Assembly: GCA_964537685.1 (NCBI GenBank)
Contig: CAZICM010000021.1
Location: forward strand, 1-64,000
Direction of reading: 5' to 3'
DNA: 64,000 nucleotides
From: CAZICM01 sp964537685
GTDB lineage: Bacteria > Myxococcota_A > Polyangia > Polyangiales > Polyangiaceae
Below the pieces are notes generated by a model, which did no database searches, was not told the origin of the DNA, and saw only the letters and a program-made list of their open reading frames with translations. Within the stretch, counting starts at the first letter, position 1. Every line of letters starts with the position of its first letter. The translations under genes were made by a program, and so were the position numbers. Positions 53,893 through 63,073 of the stretch are shown one piece after another.

Positions 53893-54654
53893 GTGCAACC
53901 CGAAAACCATCCTTCCCCGGCCATCTCAACGGATTCGCCCCGAATCTTAATCATCACGCCGACCTACAACGAGGCGCGGAATCTCGAAAGTTTTGTTCAT
54001 TCCCTGTTTCGTGTGCTGCCTCAAGCTCATCTGCTGGTTGTCGATGATGCGTCGCCCGATGGAACAGGCGCTATCGCCGACAAGCTTGCCTCAGGCGACG
54101 GCCGTATTCATTGCCTTCACCGCGCCGGAAAGCTGGGCTTGGGCACGGCCTATGTCGAAGGCTTTTTATGGGGTTTGCAGCGGGAATACGATTTGTTCTT
54201 TGAAATGGATGCCGATCTATCCCACGACCCTCAGTATTTGCCGAGTTTTTTACAAGCCTTTGATGAAGGCGCCGATGTGGTCGTGGGCTCGAGGAATATT
54301 CCAGGAGGCGGTGTGCGGGGCTGGGGTCCGCGCCGGATGATTCTATCCAAAGGCGGCTCGCTCTATGCCCGGCTCATCTTGGGCGTGAATATCCGCGATA
54401 TGACAACCGGCTTTAAAGGCTATACCCGGCGCGCCCTATCCGCGATCGATGTTGCAACCCTTCATTCAGGCGGCTATTCCTTTCAAATTGAAACAACCTA
54501 CCGAGCCCTGTGCCAGGGCCTGCGCGTTCAAGAAGTGCCCATCGTCTTTGTGGATAGACTGGAGGGCGAATCCAAAATGAGCGGACGCATTGTTTTGGAA
54601 GCGATTGGAATTGTGTGGAAGTTGCGCTTGGGCGCCAAGCGATTGGGTGTATAA
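53893..54654 (+). CDS. polyprenol monophosphomannose synthase-like GT2 glycosyltransferase
   Basis: A 253-residue protein with GTG start. It is a GT-A fold: ILIITPTYNEARNLESFV, LLVVDDASPDGTG, KLGLGTAYVEGFLWGL, metal-binding MDADLSHDP, VVGSRNIPGG and DMTTGFKGYTR. This is the dolichol/polyprenol-phosphate mannose (or glucose) synthase family, transferring a hexose from a nucleotide sugar to polyprenyl phosphate. The product would feed GT-C membrane transferases; a candidate (45613-47250) lies 7 kb away. There is no C-terminal membrane anchor, as in bacterial single-domain Ppm. The crotonase gene follows after 7 bases. Confidence 0.92.
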   Translation: MQPENHPSPAISTDSPRILIITPTYNEARNLESFVHSLFRVLPQAHLLVVDDASPDGTGAIADKLASGDGRIHCLHRAGKLGLGTAYVEGFLWGLQREYDLFFEMDADLSHDPQYLPSFLQAFDEGADVVVGSRNIPGGGVRGWGPRRMILSKGGSLYARLILGVNIRDMTTGFKGYTRRALSAIDVATLHSGGYSFQIETTYRALCQGLRVQEVPIVFVDRLEGESKMSGRIVLEAIGIVWKLRLGAKRLGV

Positions 54655-54661
54655 GCAAAAG

Positions 54662-55441
54662 ATGCCTTCTGCCGATATTGAAGCGCGCGGTTCTGTAGCC
54701 ATCGTCCGAATGCAGTCCAACCGCGTAAATAAAATGAATCCCGCCTTCTTCGACGATATCCATGAAGCCTTCGATAGGCTCGATCGGGACTTTCCAAAGA
54801 TGCCCATCGTCCTGACAGGCCATGGCCAAACCTTTTCGGCCGGCCTCGATTTCGAGGATGTCTTTCCCCGCTTCGCCCGCCGCGATACCGCCGAAATTGA
54901 AGCCTGGTACAAGCGCTTTCGAAGCACCATCCGAAGGGTCTTCGAAACGCCCCGCCGTACCGTCGCCGCTATCAATGGCCATGCCTTCGCCGGAGGGTTC
55001 ATCCTCGCGATGTGCTGCGATCACCGTATTGCCGCGCGCGGGCCGGCTAAACTTAGTTTAAATGAAGTGCCTATCGGCATTCCCATGCCCAGCACCTATC
55101 TCGAAATTATGCGCTATGCGGCCGGCTCCCGCAGCGCCTGCGAAGCCACCTTTACCGGCCGTTCCTACGATATCAGCGAAGCCCTCGCCGCAGGTTTTCT
55201 TCACTCCACCGCCGAACCGGACGATCTATTAAACGCCGCCGTGCGCGAAGCCGAACGCCATTCGCCCGATTGTTCCGAAGCCTATGCCGCTTCAAAATTG
55301 GCCCTTCAGCGGCCTGTTATCGACTATTTTGAACGGGTCTCCAACGATCTCGATCATGAGGCGCTACGGGTCATCGCGCTGCCCGAGTCCACCCGCGCCC
55401 AAGCCCAAGCCTTGGCCCGGTTAAAAGGAACCCGCTCCTGA
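54662..55441 (+). CDS. enoyl-CoA hydratase/isomerase (crotonase) family protein
   Basis: ATG 54662 was chosen since it follows the GT2 stop by 7 bases; the frame also runs upstream inside that gene. It is a 259-residue crotonase: oxyanion-hole elements FSAGLDFEDV (58-67) and NGHAFAGGF (105-113), then LNEVPIGIP with Glu135. The residue matching the second catalytic Glu of hydratases (Glu144 of rat ECH) is Ile here (AGGFILAM), so it may be an isomerase or other crotonase activity rather than a classic hydratase. The reaction is presumably on an acyl-CoA. The 3' end overlaps the convergent giant kinase gene by 21 bases. Confidence 0.88.
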   Translation: MPSADIEARGSVAIVRMQSNRVNKMNPAFFDDIHEAFDRLDRDFPKMPIVLTGHGQTFSAGLDFEDVFPRFARRDTAEIEAWYKRFRSTIRRVFETPRRTVAAINGHAFAGGFILAMCCDHRIAARGPAKLSLNEVPIGIPMPSTYLEIMRYAAGSRSACEATFTGRSYDISEALAAGFLHSTAEPDDLLNAAVREAERHSPDCSEAYAASKLALQRPVIDYFERVSNDLDHEALRVIALPESTRAQAQALARLKGTRS

Positions 55442-58400
55442 ATCCAATGCCCGAAGCCCCTCCAGCAGGCGGCTCTCATGCAATCCCGCCCGCCGCAAAC
55501 GCGCCTCTTCCAGCCCCTGCCTATAGATCGCCCCGGCTTCCTCCCGCCGATGAGGCGATATCGCCAGCCATAGCTCCGCCTTCTGTCTCAATAGCTCCGC
55601 ATCATTAAAATGCTCGCTCAACCGCCGCGCCGTCTCAATCGCCTCTTCATTGACAGCCGCCGCTTCTTCATACCGGCCCAGCTTGAACAAAACATCCGCC
55701 CGGAGCGCCATGAAATAGGTCATTCCCGAACGCGCTCCCGTCCCAAGCCAGCCATTCGAACCGCGTATCAGCTCCGATAAGCCTTCCTCCAATTCTCCCA
55801 ACAGCGCCCGCGCATAGCCCTTCTGAATCGTCGCCCATGCCGTCCACAGCGCAAAGCGGTGCTCCGTGCAAATAGGCAAAGCCTTCTGCGCCAGCGCCAG
55901 CGCCTCTTTGGGTTCGCCCCGAAGCTGATGCGTCATCGCCGCATACGAATAGGCAAACGCCAAACTCAAAGGATGCGCAAGCTGCTCCGCCAGCGCAATC
56001 GCCGCATTCGCTTTCGATAGCGCTTCATCCGCACGCCCCAGCAGCACCAGCGCCCACGCCGCATATAGATTGTGCGCCACGCCCGGATCGTGCCCATGCC
56101 GGAACGCCAGCGATCCATGCTTTTGCGCATCGTATAAACGAAGCCCGCGCTCGGTATGGTCGACCGCCGCTTCCAGTTCTCCAAGCAAAAAACGGCTTGT
56201 CGCTAATGCCCGGTGCGCCAGCACCAAAAAGGTTGTGTTCTGCGTCGCCTCGGCAATGCCCAGCAGCTCTTGACCCAAATCGCGCGAGACCGGGATCTGC
56301 CCGCCCACCATGTAAAACTGCCAAAGCCCCGCAATCGAAGGGAAAATCTGAGCATCCTCACCCGCCGATTGGCATAATTCCCTCGCCCGCGCATAGACCT
56401 TTTCCACCTCGGGCGCCGCATACCCTTTAATCGCCATAATGGGCGAACCCATCGCAATACATATGCCCAGCTCTTGTTTAACCGCCTCCCGCGGCAGCGG
56501 CTTGTCTTTGGCCGCGCGCCTTGTTTTGCCGATAAGCTCCAGCGCCTTTTCATAATGGCCAATCGCTTCGATATTGGCCGAACGCTGCGTCGCCCGGGCT
56601 CCCGCGCGCTCCCAATAGCCAATCGATTGCTCCAAATCGCCGCCCTCTACATAGTGATGCGCCAAGAGCTCGGGCTGTAGCGCCGCAATCTCGGGATACG
56701 ATTCCGAAAGCGTGCGCGCCACCGCAAGATGATATTGCTGCCGCGTACTCCGTATCAGCGATTGATAGGCCGCTTCCTGTAGCAGCGCATGCTTAAACAT
56801 ATATTGAGCGTCGGGAATGCGGCCCTGCCTAAAGACAATCTCCGCATCGCATAAACGCAAGAGCCCCTCTTCCAGCACGGCATCGTCCAGCGACGAAACC
56901 GCCCTCAGCAAACGGTAATCAAAATCGCGCCCTATCACCGAGGCAACCTGCGCCACCTGTTTTCCCGGCCCCGATAGCCTATCCAGACGCGCCAGCAACA
57001 GCTCTTGAAGCGTCGCCGGAATCGCAATATTTCCCAGGCCGGGCAAGGTCTTTCTCGCCATTTCCGCAGGCATATCCATCGCATCGAGCACCATCCGCGT
57101 CAGCTCTTCCACAAAGAGCGGAATGCCATCCGTCCGCAGCGCTATCTGCTCTATCGCCTCGCGCGATAGCGTCTTTCCCACCGCCGCCTGTTCAATCATC
57201 TGCCCCGTCAGCGCAGGCGATAAACGGCTTAGCGCAAGCTCTTGAAGATTTGGCCCGGATGCCCAGGGAGAACGGAATTCCGGCCGGAATGTGAATACCA
57301 TCAACAGATGCGCGCCCGGTGCCTCGCGGCTTAACAGGCTTAACAGCTCGAGCGTCGAGTGATCGATCCAATGCAGATCCTCCACCGCCAACAGCACCGG
57401 CCGCTTCGCCGCCATGCCCAGCAGCATCGCCGCCACCGCCTCCAGCGTCTTGGCCTTCTGCCGCTCGGGTGTAAGCGCCGGCGCTTGATAAGGCGCGCAT
57501 AGTTCAACCGACAAAAGCCCCGCAATCAAAGGAACATGCGTCTCCAGCGGCAATTGTAGCGCCGATAAAGCCCGCTCAATCTTTTCCATCTTCTGAGGCG
57601 CCTTGTCCTCGGGCGCAATCTCCATCGACGACAGCAAAAGCTGAATCACCGGATACAGCGCGCTGCCCTGAAAATGAGGCCAGCACTGACATGTCATCCG
57701 CGCATGACCTTCAATGTCGGCGCGCTGCCGTAACACCTGCACCAAACGCGATTTGCCAATCCCCGCATCCCCCGAAAGCAGCACAACCTGACCCCTGCCC
57801 GCCTTCGCTTCCTCCCACAGCGCCAACAAACAGCCCACTTCTGTCTCGCGTCCCACCAGCGGCGCGCTTAAATCCGAAAACACCCGCTCAAAACGGCTCG
57901 CCACCTTTAGCTCGCGCTCAACCCGATAGCTCGAGGGCGTCTTCGCTCCACCCTTCGTTCCATAGGCCCTCGAAAACAATTCCGCCGCAAATAACCCTGG
58001 AACAAGCGCCAGCGTCGACTGACTCATCAACACCATCCCAGGCTCCGCCTTTTCCGAAAGCCGGGCCGCCACATCCGGCGCCTCGCCTTGAATCACCGGG
58101 ATTCCCCGATCCAGCTCCCCAGCCATCGCATCCACAATCACAACACCCGTGTGCACACCCACCCTTGCGCTCACCTGAAGCGGTCTATCCAATGCCGACT
58201 CAAGCGCTCCCATGCCGTCGCGAATAAGAAGCGCCGCCTTCACGGCCCGCTGGGCATCGTCTTCCTGCGCCACGGGATAACCAAAACAAGCGATCAGTTT
58301 GCCTCCCACCGCCGTGGCAATACAGCCTCCCTGATGGGTCACGGTCTCCGTGCACATCCCATGAAACGCATGCAAAAGCTCGCTCATCTCGTCATCGCTG

Positions 58401-59545
58401 ACATCATCCTCATCGAGCCCCGAGAGCGAAGCCGCAAGAACGCTAAGCTGACGCCGTTCAGGCCCCGAACGCCCCTGCGCCTTTGGCCCCGGCGGAACCA
58501 AGGAACGGGGCGTCAGCGAAGTCTTTAGCGCTTCAAGCGCATCGATGAACGCCCGCGCGCTCCGATAGCGATCCGCGGGCAAACGAGCGATGGTACGGCT
58601 GATAATCGCATCGACCCCCGAACTGAGCTCGGGCCGGATCGAACACGCCGACGGCGAAGGTTCGGGCGACGCAAACCACGACCAGAACGCATGCACATTC
58701 GACGTCCACGCGGGAAGCTGCCCCGTGAGCATTTCAAAAAAGACCACACCCGCCGCCCAGATATCGACCCGCTCATCCTGTACATCCGCCCTCCACTGCT
58801 CGGGCGCCATATACGCAGGCGTCCCGCCAAGCTTGGGCAACGGCGATTCCCGCGAACTCAAAACACTGATCGGCCCCCGCTTCGATTCCAAAAAATGCGC
58901 GATGCCGAAATCGAGAATCTTGGCCTTGCCGTCCTTGAGCACCAGCACATTGGAAGGTTTTAAATCGCGATGGATAATCCCGTGCGCATGAGCGTGTTCG
59001 AGCGCATGGGCGATCTGAAGCAGCATATCGATAGCCTTGCGGGCATCGAAACGTTCGCGCTTGAGAATGGAACTCAAAGGCTCGCCTTCGATATATTCGA
59101 TGACCAAAAAAGGCAGTCCGCCCCATTGACCGAGATCGAAAATCCTAACGATATTCTCGTGCGCCAGCCGGGCCGTGGCGCGGGCTTCCTGGCGCAGCGC
59201 AGACGTTAGTTCATCGGGCGAAACATCATCGCCCGCGATAATGAACTTAATGGCCACCGTTCGATCGAGCTGGCGGTCACGCGCCCGAAAGACCAAACCC
59301 ATCCCGCCCACACCCGCCTGTTCAATAATCTCAAAGCGCTCATCTTCCCCGATGCGATCGCCTGGACGCGCATGGTTTTTCTGATGAGAAGGCGGTTCAC
59401 TCCAAGACGGCTCCCGGCCCCCAATCTTCTCGGCCTGCACCGCCTCCAGCGCCTTAGGCGAATCGGCAACCAACGTTGGAGCGTTTACATCCGTAACGCG
59501 CTCGGTGATGTCTTGTTCTTTGCCTGGTGCACCCACGCGGAGCAT
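55421..59545 (-). CDS. Ser/Thr kinase-cyclase-like-AAA ATPase-TPR signalling protein
   Basis: A 1374-residue cytoplasmic protein with four parts. (1) Hanks kinase ~71-335: GVGGMG, Lys100, HRDLKPSN (192-199), DFG (212-214), GTPAYMAPEQ. (2) Class III cyclase-like domain ~364-520, opening ERRQLSVLAASLSGLD; the two metal-binding Asp expected in 'CDLVGS' and 'GDGLL' are replaced (Ser in AASLSG; Gly in AVGGKLIACFG), so it is probably inactive. (3) STAND-type AAA ATPase with Walker A GDAGIGKS (592-599) and Walker B LLAVEDLHWID. (4) ~450 residues of TPR-like helices. This is the common actinobacterial/myxobacterial AfsR/PknK-like design, with the cyclase domain as a probable allosteric module. Confidence 0.93.
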   Translation of the reverse strand: MLRVGAPGKEQDITERVTDVNAPTLVADSPKALEAVQAEKIGGREPSWSEPPSHQKNHARPGDRIGEDERFEIIEQAGVGGMGLVFRARDRQLDRTVAIKFIIAGDDVSPDELTSALRQEARATARLAHENIVRIFDLGQWGGLPFLVIEYIEGEPLSSILKRERFDARKAIDMLLQIAHALEHAHAHGIIHRDLKPSNVLVLKDGKAKILDFGIAHFLESKRGPISVLSSRESPLPKLGGTPAYMAPEQWRADVQDERVDIWAAGVVFFEMLTGQLPAWTSNVHAFWSWFASPEPSPSACSIRPELSSGVDAIISRTIARLPADRYRSARAFIDALEALKTSLTPRSLVPPGPKAQGRSGPERRQLSVLAASLSGLDEDDVSDDEMSELLHAFHGMCTETVTHQGGCIATAVGGKLIACFGYPVAQEDDAQRAVKAALLIRDGMGALESALDRPLQVSARVGVHTGVVIVDAMAGELDRGIPVIQGEAPDVAARLSEKAEPGMVLMSQSTLALVPGLFAAELFSRAYGTKGGAKTPSSYRVERELKVASRFERVFSDLSAPLVGRETEVGCLLALWEEAKAGRGQVVLLSGDAGIGKSRLVQVLRQRADIEGHARMTCQCWPHFQGSALYPVIQLLLSSMEIAPEDKAPQKMEKIERALSALQLPLETHVPLIAGLLSVELCAPYQAPALTPERQKAKTLEAVAAMLLGMAAKRPVLLAVEDLHWIDHSTLELLSLLSREAPGAHLLMVFTFRPEFRSPWASGPNLQELALSRLSPALTGQMIEQAAVGKTLSREAIEQIALRTDGIPLFVEELTRMVLDAMDMPAEMARKTLPGLGNIAIPATLQELLLARLDRLSGPGKQVAQVASVIGRDFDYRLLRAVSSLDDAVLEEGLLRLCDAEIVFRQGRIPDAQYMFKHALLQEAAYQSLIRSTRQQYHLAVARTLSESYPEIAALQPELLAHHYVEGGDLEQSIGYWERAGARATQRSANIEAIGHYEKALELIGKTRRAAKDKPLPREAVKQELGICIAMGSPIMAIKGYAAPEVEKVYARARELCQSAGEDAQIFPSIAGLWQFYMVGGQIPVSRDLGQELLGIAEATQNTTFLVLAHRALATSRFLLGELEAAVDHTERGLRLYDAQKHGSLAFRHGHDPGVAHNLYAAWALVLLGRADEALSKANAAIALAEQLAHPLSLAFAYSYAAMTHQLRGEPKEALALAQKALPICTEHRFALWTAWATIQKGYARALLGELEEGLSELIRGSNGWLGTGARSGMTYFMALRADVLFKLGRYEEAAAVNEEAIETARRLSEHFNDAELLRQKAELWLAISPHRREEAGAIYRQGLEEARLRRAGLHESRLLEGLRALDSGAGSF

Positions 59546-59580
59546 CCTATCAGCGGGGCATCGCGGTTTGGATAATCAAT

Positions 59581-60756
59581 TCAGCGGATGCTTTGATATC
59601 CCTCGCTCCGGCCCCCATTGGACAGAACGATTTGCCAGAGCTGATGCCTGCTTCTCGCGCGAAAGGCGCCTGCGAAGCTCCTCAGATAATACATCCACGT
59701 TCTATAGAAACGCCTGCCGCGCGTATACCCGGGCGTCTTTGCGTAGCGTTCAAAGTTATCGCGCCAAGCTATCAGGGTTTTTTCGTAATGGGGTCCAAAG
59801 GAATGCCAGTCCTCCAGCACAAAATCTGGTTCAAAGGCGGCCGTTAAATCGCTTGGAGAAGGCGTCATACCATTGGGGAAGATATATTTATCGACAAAGA
59901 CATCGATTTTATCGGTACTCACGCGCCTGCCGATGGTTTGGAGCAAAAAGAGCCCTTCATCCACCAAGAGCGAGCGCATAATCTTCATATAGAGCGCATA
60001 GTTTTTCTTCCCGACATGCTCGAGCATACCCAGCGAGACGACTTTATCGAAAGGGCCCTTTTGGACGAGCCTTGTATCGCGGTAATCCATGACGGCAATT
60101 TCAGCATTCAAACCCTTGCACAGATTGCGGGCATAGGCGGCCTGAGCTTCGGAGACGGTAATTCCCACCACGCTGCAACCCCGCTGTTCGGCCGCATATT
60201 TCATAAAAGCGCCCCATCCGCAGCCCACATCCAGCACCCTATCGCCGGATTTGAGCGCAAGTTTATCGCAGACCAGCGCCAGCTTAGCCTCTTGAGCCGC
60301 CTCCAAGGTATGGGCATCCTTCCAATAGGCGCACGAATACACCATCGAAGGGCCGAGCATCTGCTCAAAGAACGCATTGCCCAAATCGTAATGAGCGTGA
60401 GCAATTTGCTTTGCCCGCAGAGGCGACTGCATATTGGACAGCTTGGAACGGATCAGCAGCGCGGCGGCCCTTCTATCGCGCTTGGCATGGCGATCGAGTT
60501 CAAAACGCAGCACACGGCTAACAAACTCCTCGAGCTCATCGCAATCCCAGAAGCCATCGATATAACTTTCGGCGAGGCCCAGCGCACCTTGATCGATAAG
60601 CCGCTGATAAAAGCGTTCATCGTGGATTTTTAGATCCCAAGGCCGGTTTCCATTGACCCGGATATCGGCGATACGGAGCACATCGGCGACGGTTTCCTTG
60701 ACATCGGGCGCCTTGCGCAGCAGCGCGGCGGCTTCAGCGATTGCCTTAGCGACCAT
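59581..60756 (-). CDS. cfa: cyclopropane-fatty-acyl-phospholipid synthase
   Basis: ATG 60756 was chosen because a strong AGGAGGGGG ribosome site lies just upstream; this places the start 11 bases inside the end of the desaturase gene. The 391-residue protein is a CFA synthase: AHYDLGN (121-127), MVYSCAYW, SAM-binding motif VLDVGCGWG (174-182), GITVSEAQ and MLEHVGKKNY. It methylenates the cis double bond of membrane phospholipid acyl chains using AdoMet. The coupled upstream gene makes those double bonds, so the pair forms a logical desaturate-then-cyclopropanate unit. It is cytoplasmic, membrane-associated. Confidence 0.95.
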   Translation of the reverse strand: MVAKAIAEAAALLRKAPDVKETVADVLRIADIRVNGNRPWDLKIHDERFYQRLIDQGALGLAESYIDGFWDCDELEEFVSRVLRFELDRHAKRDRRAAALLIRSKLSNMQSPLRAKQIAHAHYDLGNAFFEQMLGPSMVYSCAYWKDAHTLEAAQEAKLALVCDKLALKSGDRVLDVGCGWGAFMKYAAEQRGCSVVGITVSEAQAAYARNLCKGLNAEIAVMDYRDTRLVQKGPFDKVVSLGMLEHVGKKNYALYMKIMRSLLVDEGLFLLQTIGRRVSTDKIDVFVDKYIFPNGMTPSPSDLTAAFEPDFVLEDWHSFGPHYEKTLIAWRDNFERYAKTPGYTRGRRFYRTWMYYLRSFAGAFRARSRHQLWQIVLSNGGRSEGYQSIR

Positions 60757-61627
60757 GATCTCCCCCTCCTGAAACGGCCGCGGCATGTCCCGCCTTGCGT
60801 TCGGGCGTGCGCACATCCCACACCAAGCCCAGCCATTCCATGACTTTTAGAACCCAGTAACCGATATCGATTTCCCACCACACATGGCCTTGTTTGGCGG
60901 ACGAAGGCATATAGTGATGATTGTTATGCCATTCGCCGAGCCCCAGGACACCGATCAGCAAATGATTCCGGCTATTGTCGGGGCTATTGTAGCGCCTATA
61001 GCCTCCATAGGAATGGCTGACCGATTGAATCCAATGGGTAAGATTCCAGAGCAAGACGGTACTTAAACAGAAGCCCCAAGCCACACCTGGCCAGCCTGCG
61101 ATAACAAACATCAAGAAGGCATAGAGCGCCATAGGAAAGACATAGACCCTAAAATCGTTAAGCCACACCAATTCGGGGAAGCGGGCGAGATCGGGAATCT
61201 TCGCGAGATCGGTTTGGCTATACGCCTTATTCATAAACCAGCCCCAATGGGCATAGACAAAGCCTTCAAATTTAGGCGAATGGATATCCTTGGGCGTATC
61301 TGCGTGGCGATGATGGGCGCGATGGGTTTGAGCCCACCAGATACATCCCTTTTGGAGCGAGAAGGTTCCGATAAGAGCAAAGAGGAACTGAATGAACCTC
61401 GAAGTTTTAAAGGCGCGGTGGGCAAAGTAGCGATGATAACCGACACCGAGGCCGAACATCCGGAAGAAGTAACTGAGGGCGCAGAGAGCGACGAGCTTCC
61501 AAGAGAGCTCTGAAAAAAAGACACCCAAAGCGCCGAGATGAACACCGGCATAGAGGAGAAACACACCTGGAGCGATCCAGCCTTTAGGTCTTGGTGCGCG
61601 GTCGATGGTTTCTTCGATGTCGTCCAT
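60746..61627 (-). CDS. acyl-CoA / fatty acid delta-9-type desaturase
   Basis: A 293-residue integral membrane desaturase with a good AGGAGG upstream of ATG 61627. The three histidine boxes for the di-iron centre are present: HRYFAH (65-70), HRAHH (102-106) and HNNHH (234-238). Hydrophobic segments lie at ~18-60, 78-92 and ~165-195. The family inserts a cis double bond in acyl-CoA or lipid-bound acyl chains with O2 and electrons from ferredoxin or cytochrome b5. It is translationally coupled (11-base overlap) to the cyclopropane synthase gene. The 42-bp repeat array lies upstream of its start, on the leader side. Confidence 0.94.
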   Translation of the reverse strand: MDDIEETIDRAPRPKGWIAPGVFLLYAGVHLGALGVFFSELSWKLVALCALSYFFRMFGLGVGYHRYFAHRAFKTSRFIQFLFALIGTFSLQKGCIWWAQTHRAHHRHADTPKDIHSPKFEGFVYAHWGWFMNKAYSQTDLAKIPDLARFPELVWLNDFRVYVFPMALYAFLMFVIAGWPGVAWGFCLSTVLLWNLTHWIQSVSHSYGGYRRYNSPDNSRNHLLIGVLGLGEWHNNHHYMPSSAKQGHVWWEIDIGYWVLKVMEWLGLVWDVRTPERKAGHAAAVSGGGDHGR

Positions 61628-61718
61628 GGGCGTTCACCCTCCTGTAGATGTGTCTGGGAGATACGTGTCAATCATTTGTGGAATTCGGTGTCAAGTGTCC
61701 CCAAACGCGGCTGTTGCT

Positions 61719-62138
61719 GGAGGTCATGGGTTGTGGCGTTCAGATTTTTCGTTTGTCGGGAGGGATAAGGGGGTTGGCGATGCAGGCTTTTCCTTTGTAG
61801 GAAGCGACAAGGGCCTTGGGCCTTCGTTTTTTCTCATTGTCGCAAGCGACAAGGGCCTTGGGCGTTCGCTTTTTCTCATTGTCGTGAGCGACAGTCGCCT
61901 TGGGCCTTCGCTTTTTCTCATTGTCGTGAGCGACAAGGGCCTTGGGCGTTCGCTTCTTCCAATTGTTGTGAGCGACAGGGGCCTTGGGCGTTCGTTTCTT
62001 CTCATTGTTGTGAGCGACAAGGGCCTTGGGCGTTCGCTTCTTCCAATTGCCGGAAGCGACAAGGGCCTTGGGCCTTCGCTTTTTCCAATTGTCGGGAGCG
62101 ACAGCGGCCTTGGGCGCTCGCATCTTTCGATTGTCATG
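61719..62138. repeat. 42-bp tandem repeat array, about ten units
   Basis: Eight clear units start every 42 bases at 61803, 61845, 61887, 61929, 61971, 62013, 62055 and 62097; two more divergent units (61719, 61761) precede them. Each has a ~27-base conserved part and a ~15-base variable part. The conserved part contains nested dyads: outer arms AGCGA/TCGCT and inner CAAGG-G-CCTTG. Because 42 is a multiple of three, frames on both strands stay open (+61605-62192, -61724-62173, -61740-62123) as 14-residue repeats. None of these has gene-like support, so I treat the array as a structured DNA or RNA repeat rather than a CDS. Confidence 0.9.
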
Positions 62139-62357
62139 GGGGACAACGGGATAATCTGGACGCGAACAGGCATTGCGCGAGCAGAAGGCTGATTTGGGCG
62201 CAGTTCAAAAAAAACGACAGCCCCAAAAAAAAATTTAAAAAATTTTAATAAAACCGTGAACAGGTCTCGTCCAACGCGCGTGTGTGAACAAGCGCCGTGT
62301 TAATTCGGACAATGGCGCAGCGGTTCTTTCCCGTTAACAACAAGAGGAAACAAGATC
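62139..62357. other. AT-rich leader of the following gene
   Basis: About 220 bases without a gene after the repeat array. A run of A and T (aaaaaaaaatttaaaaaatt region, 62222-62252) could act as an UP-like element. GAGGAAA eight bases before ATG 62358 is a good ribosome site. No clear -35/-10 pair could be fixed. Together with 61628-61718 and the repeat array, 730 bases separate the divergent genes. Confidence 0.5.
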
Positions 62358-63071
62358 ATGGGTCAAATCATTCGAAAGCAAGCCTCCAAGGAACAGATCA
62401 TCGGCGACGTGCGGACAGCCTATGCTCAAGGCGTTGCGCAGGGAGGCAAAATGAAGGACATTGTGGAAGCGGAGCTTGCACCGACGATTCAAGCGCTGGA
62501 CGGATTGGATACTGAGCTTGCGGATGCAGCGAAGACGGCATTACCCCTGGTAACGGCGATGAAGGCCGAGGTACAGAAGGCGACGGCGGTGGTGGCGCGG
62601 GTGTATGACGACACCTGGAACGACGTAGGGCGGCCTGGGGCGGATGGGATGCTGGTGATGCTCTTTCCGGATGGGTATTCGTACTACACGGACGTAGAGG
62701 CGCATGCATTGCCGACGCAGATGGAGTTATTGGCGAGGTTATTTGAGAAGGGTGTGCACAAGAAGCTGACGGCGGCGCAGAATCAGGCGAAGGCGATGCA
62801 GTTAAGGGAATCGGCGAAGGCGGTAAGCGATGCATTGGAAGCGGCGAAGTTGCCTGCATCGAACGTGAAGCTGCTGGAGCGGATGGGTGGTGTGATGGCG
62901 AAGGTTTCGCATGGGAGTTTGGCGAATGCAAAGCGTGTGATGAAGAATGCCGGGTTTACAGAGGCGCAGATTCATCAGGTGATACCGGATCGGTCGGAGG
63001 GGGAGAGCAAGGGTGCGAAGGGTGGAAAGAAGGGGGAGGCCAAGGGGGAGAGTGGGGCGGCTGGGGGATGA
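62358..63071 (+). CDS. myxobacterial protein of unknown function (MGQII...-type)
   Basis: A 237-residue soluble protein with strong ribosome site. It is mostly helical and rich in Ala/Lys/Glu: ~5-75 likely coiled coil, then a central ordered motif (VYDDTWNDVGRPGADGMLVMLFPDGYSYYTD) and a second helical part. The tail is Lys/Gly/Glu-rich (EGESKGAKGGKKGEAKG). From memory, similar proteins opening MGQIIRK recur in Sorangium/Polyangium-type genomes without a known function. There is no signal peptide, metal site or enzyme motif. The stop lies two bases from the convergent gap-broken gene. Confidence 0.75.
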   Translation: MGQIIRKQASKEQIIGDVRTAYAQGVAQGGKMKDIVEAELAPTIQALDGLDTELADAAKTALPLVTAMKAEVQKATAVVARVYDDTWNDVGRPGADGMLVMLFPDGYSYYTDVEAHALPTQMELLARLFEKGVHKKLTAAQNQAKAMQLRESAKAVSDALEAAKLPASNVKLLERMGGVMAKVSHGSLANAKRVMKNAGFTEAQIHQVIPDRSEGESKGAKGGKKGEAKGESGAAGG

Positions 63072-63073
63072 GC

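Noticed and set aside
61803..62138. CRISPR array
   Set aside because: Units have a ~27-base conserved part but only ~15 variable bases, the variable parts are themselves similar, and no cas genes are present.
61605..62192. 195-residue plus-strand frame and two minus-strand frames across the repeat array, as protein-coding genes
   Set aside because: All three are open simply because the 42-bp period is a multiple of three. The plus frame begins inside the desaturase gene on the other strand, and none has a ribosome site or recognisable domain.
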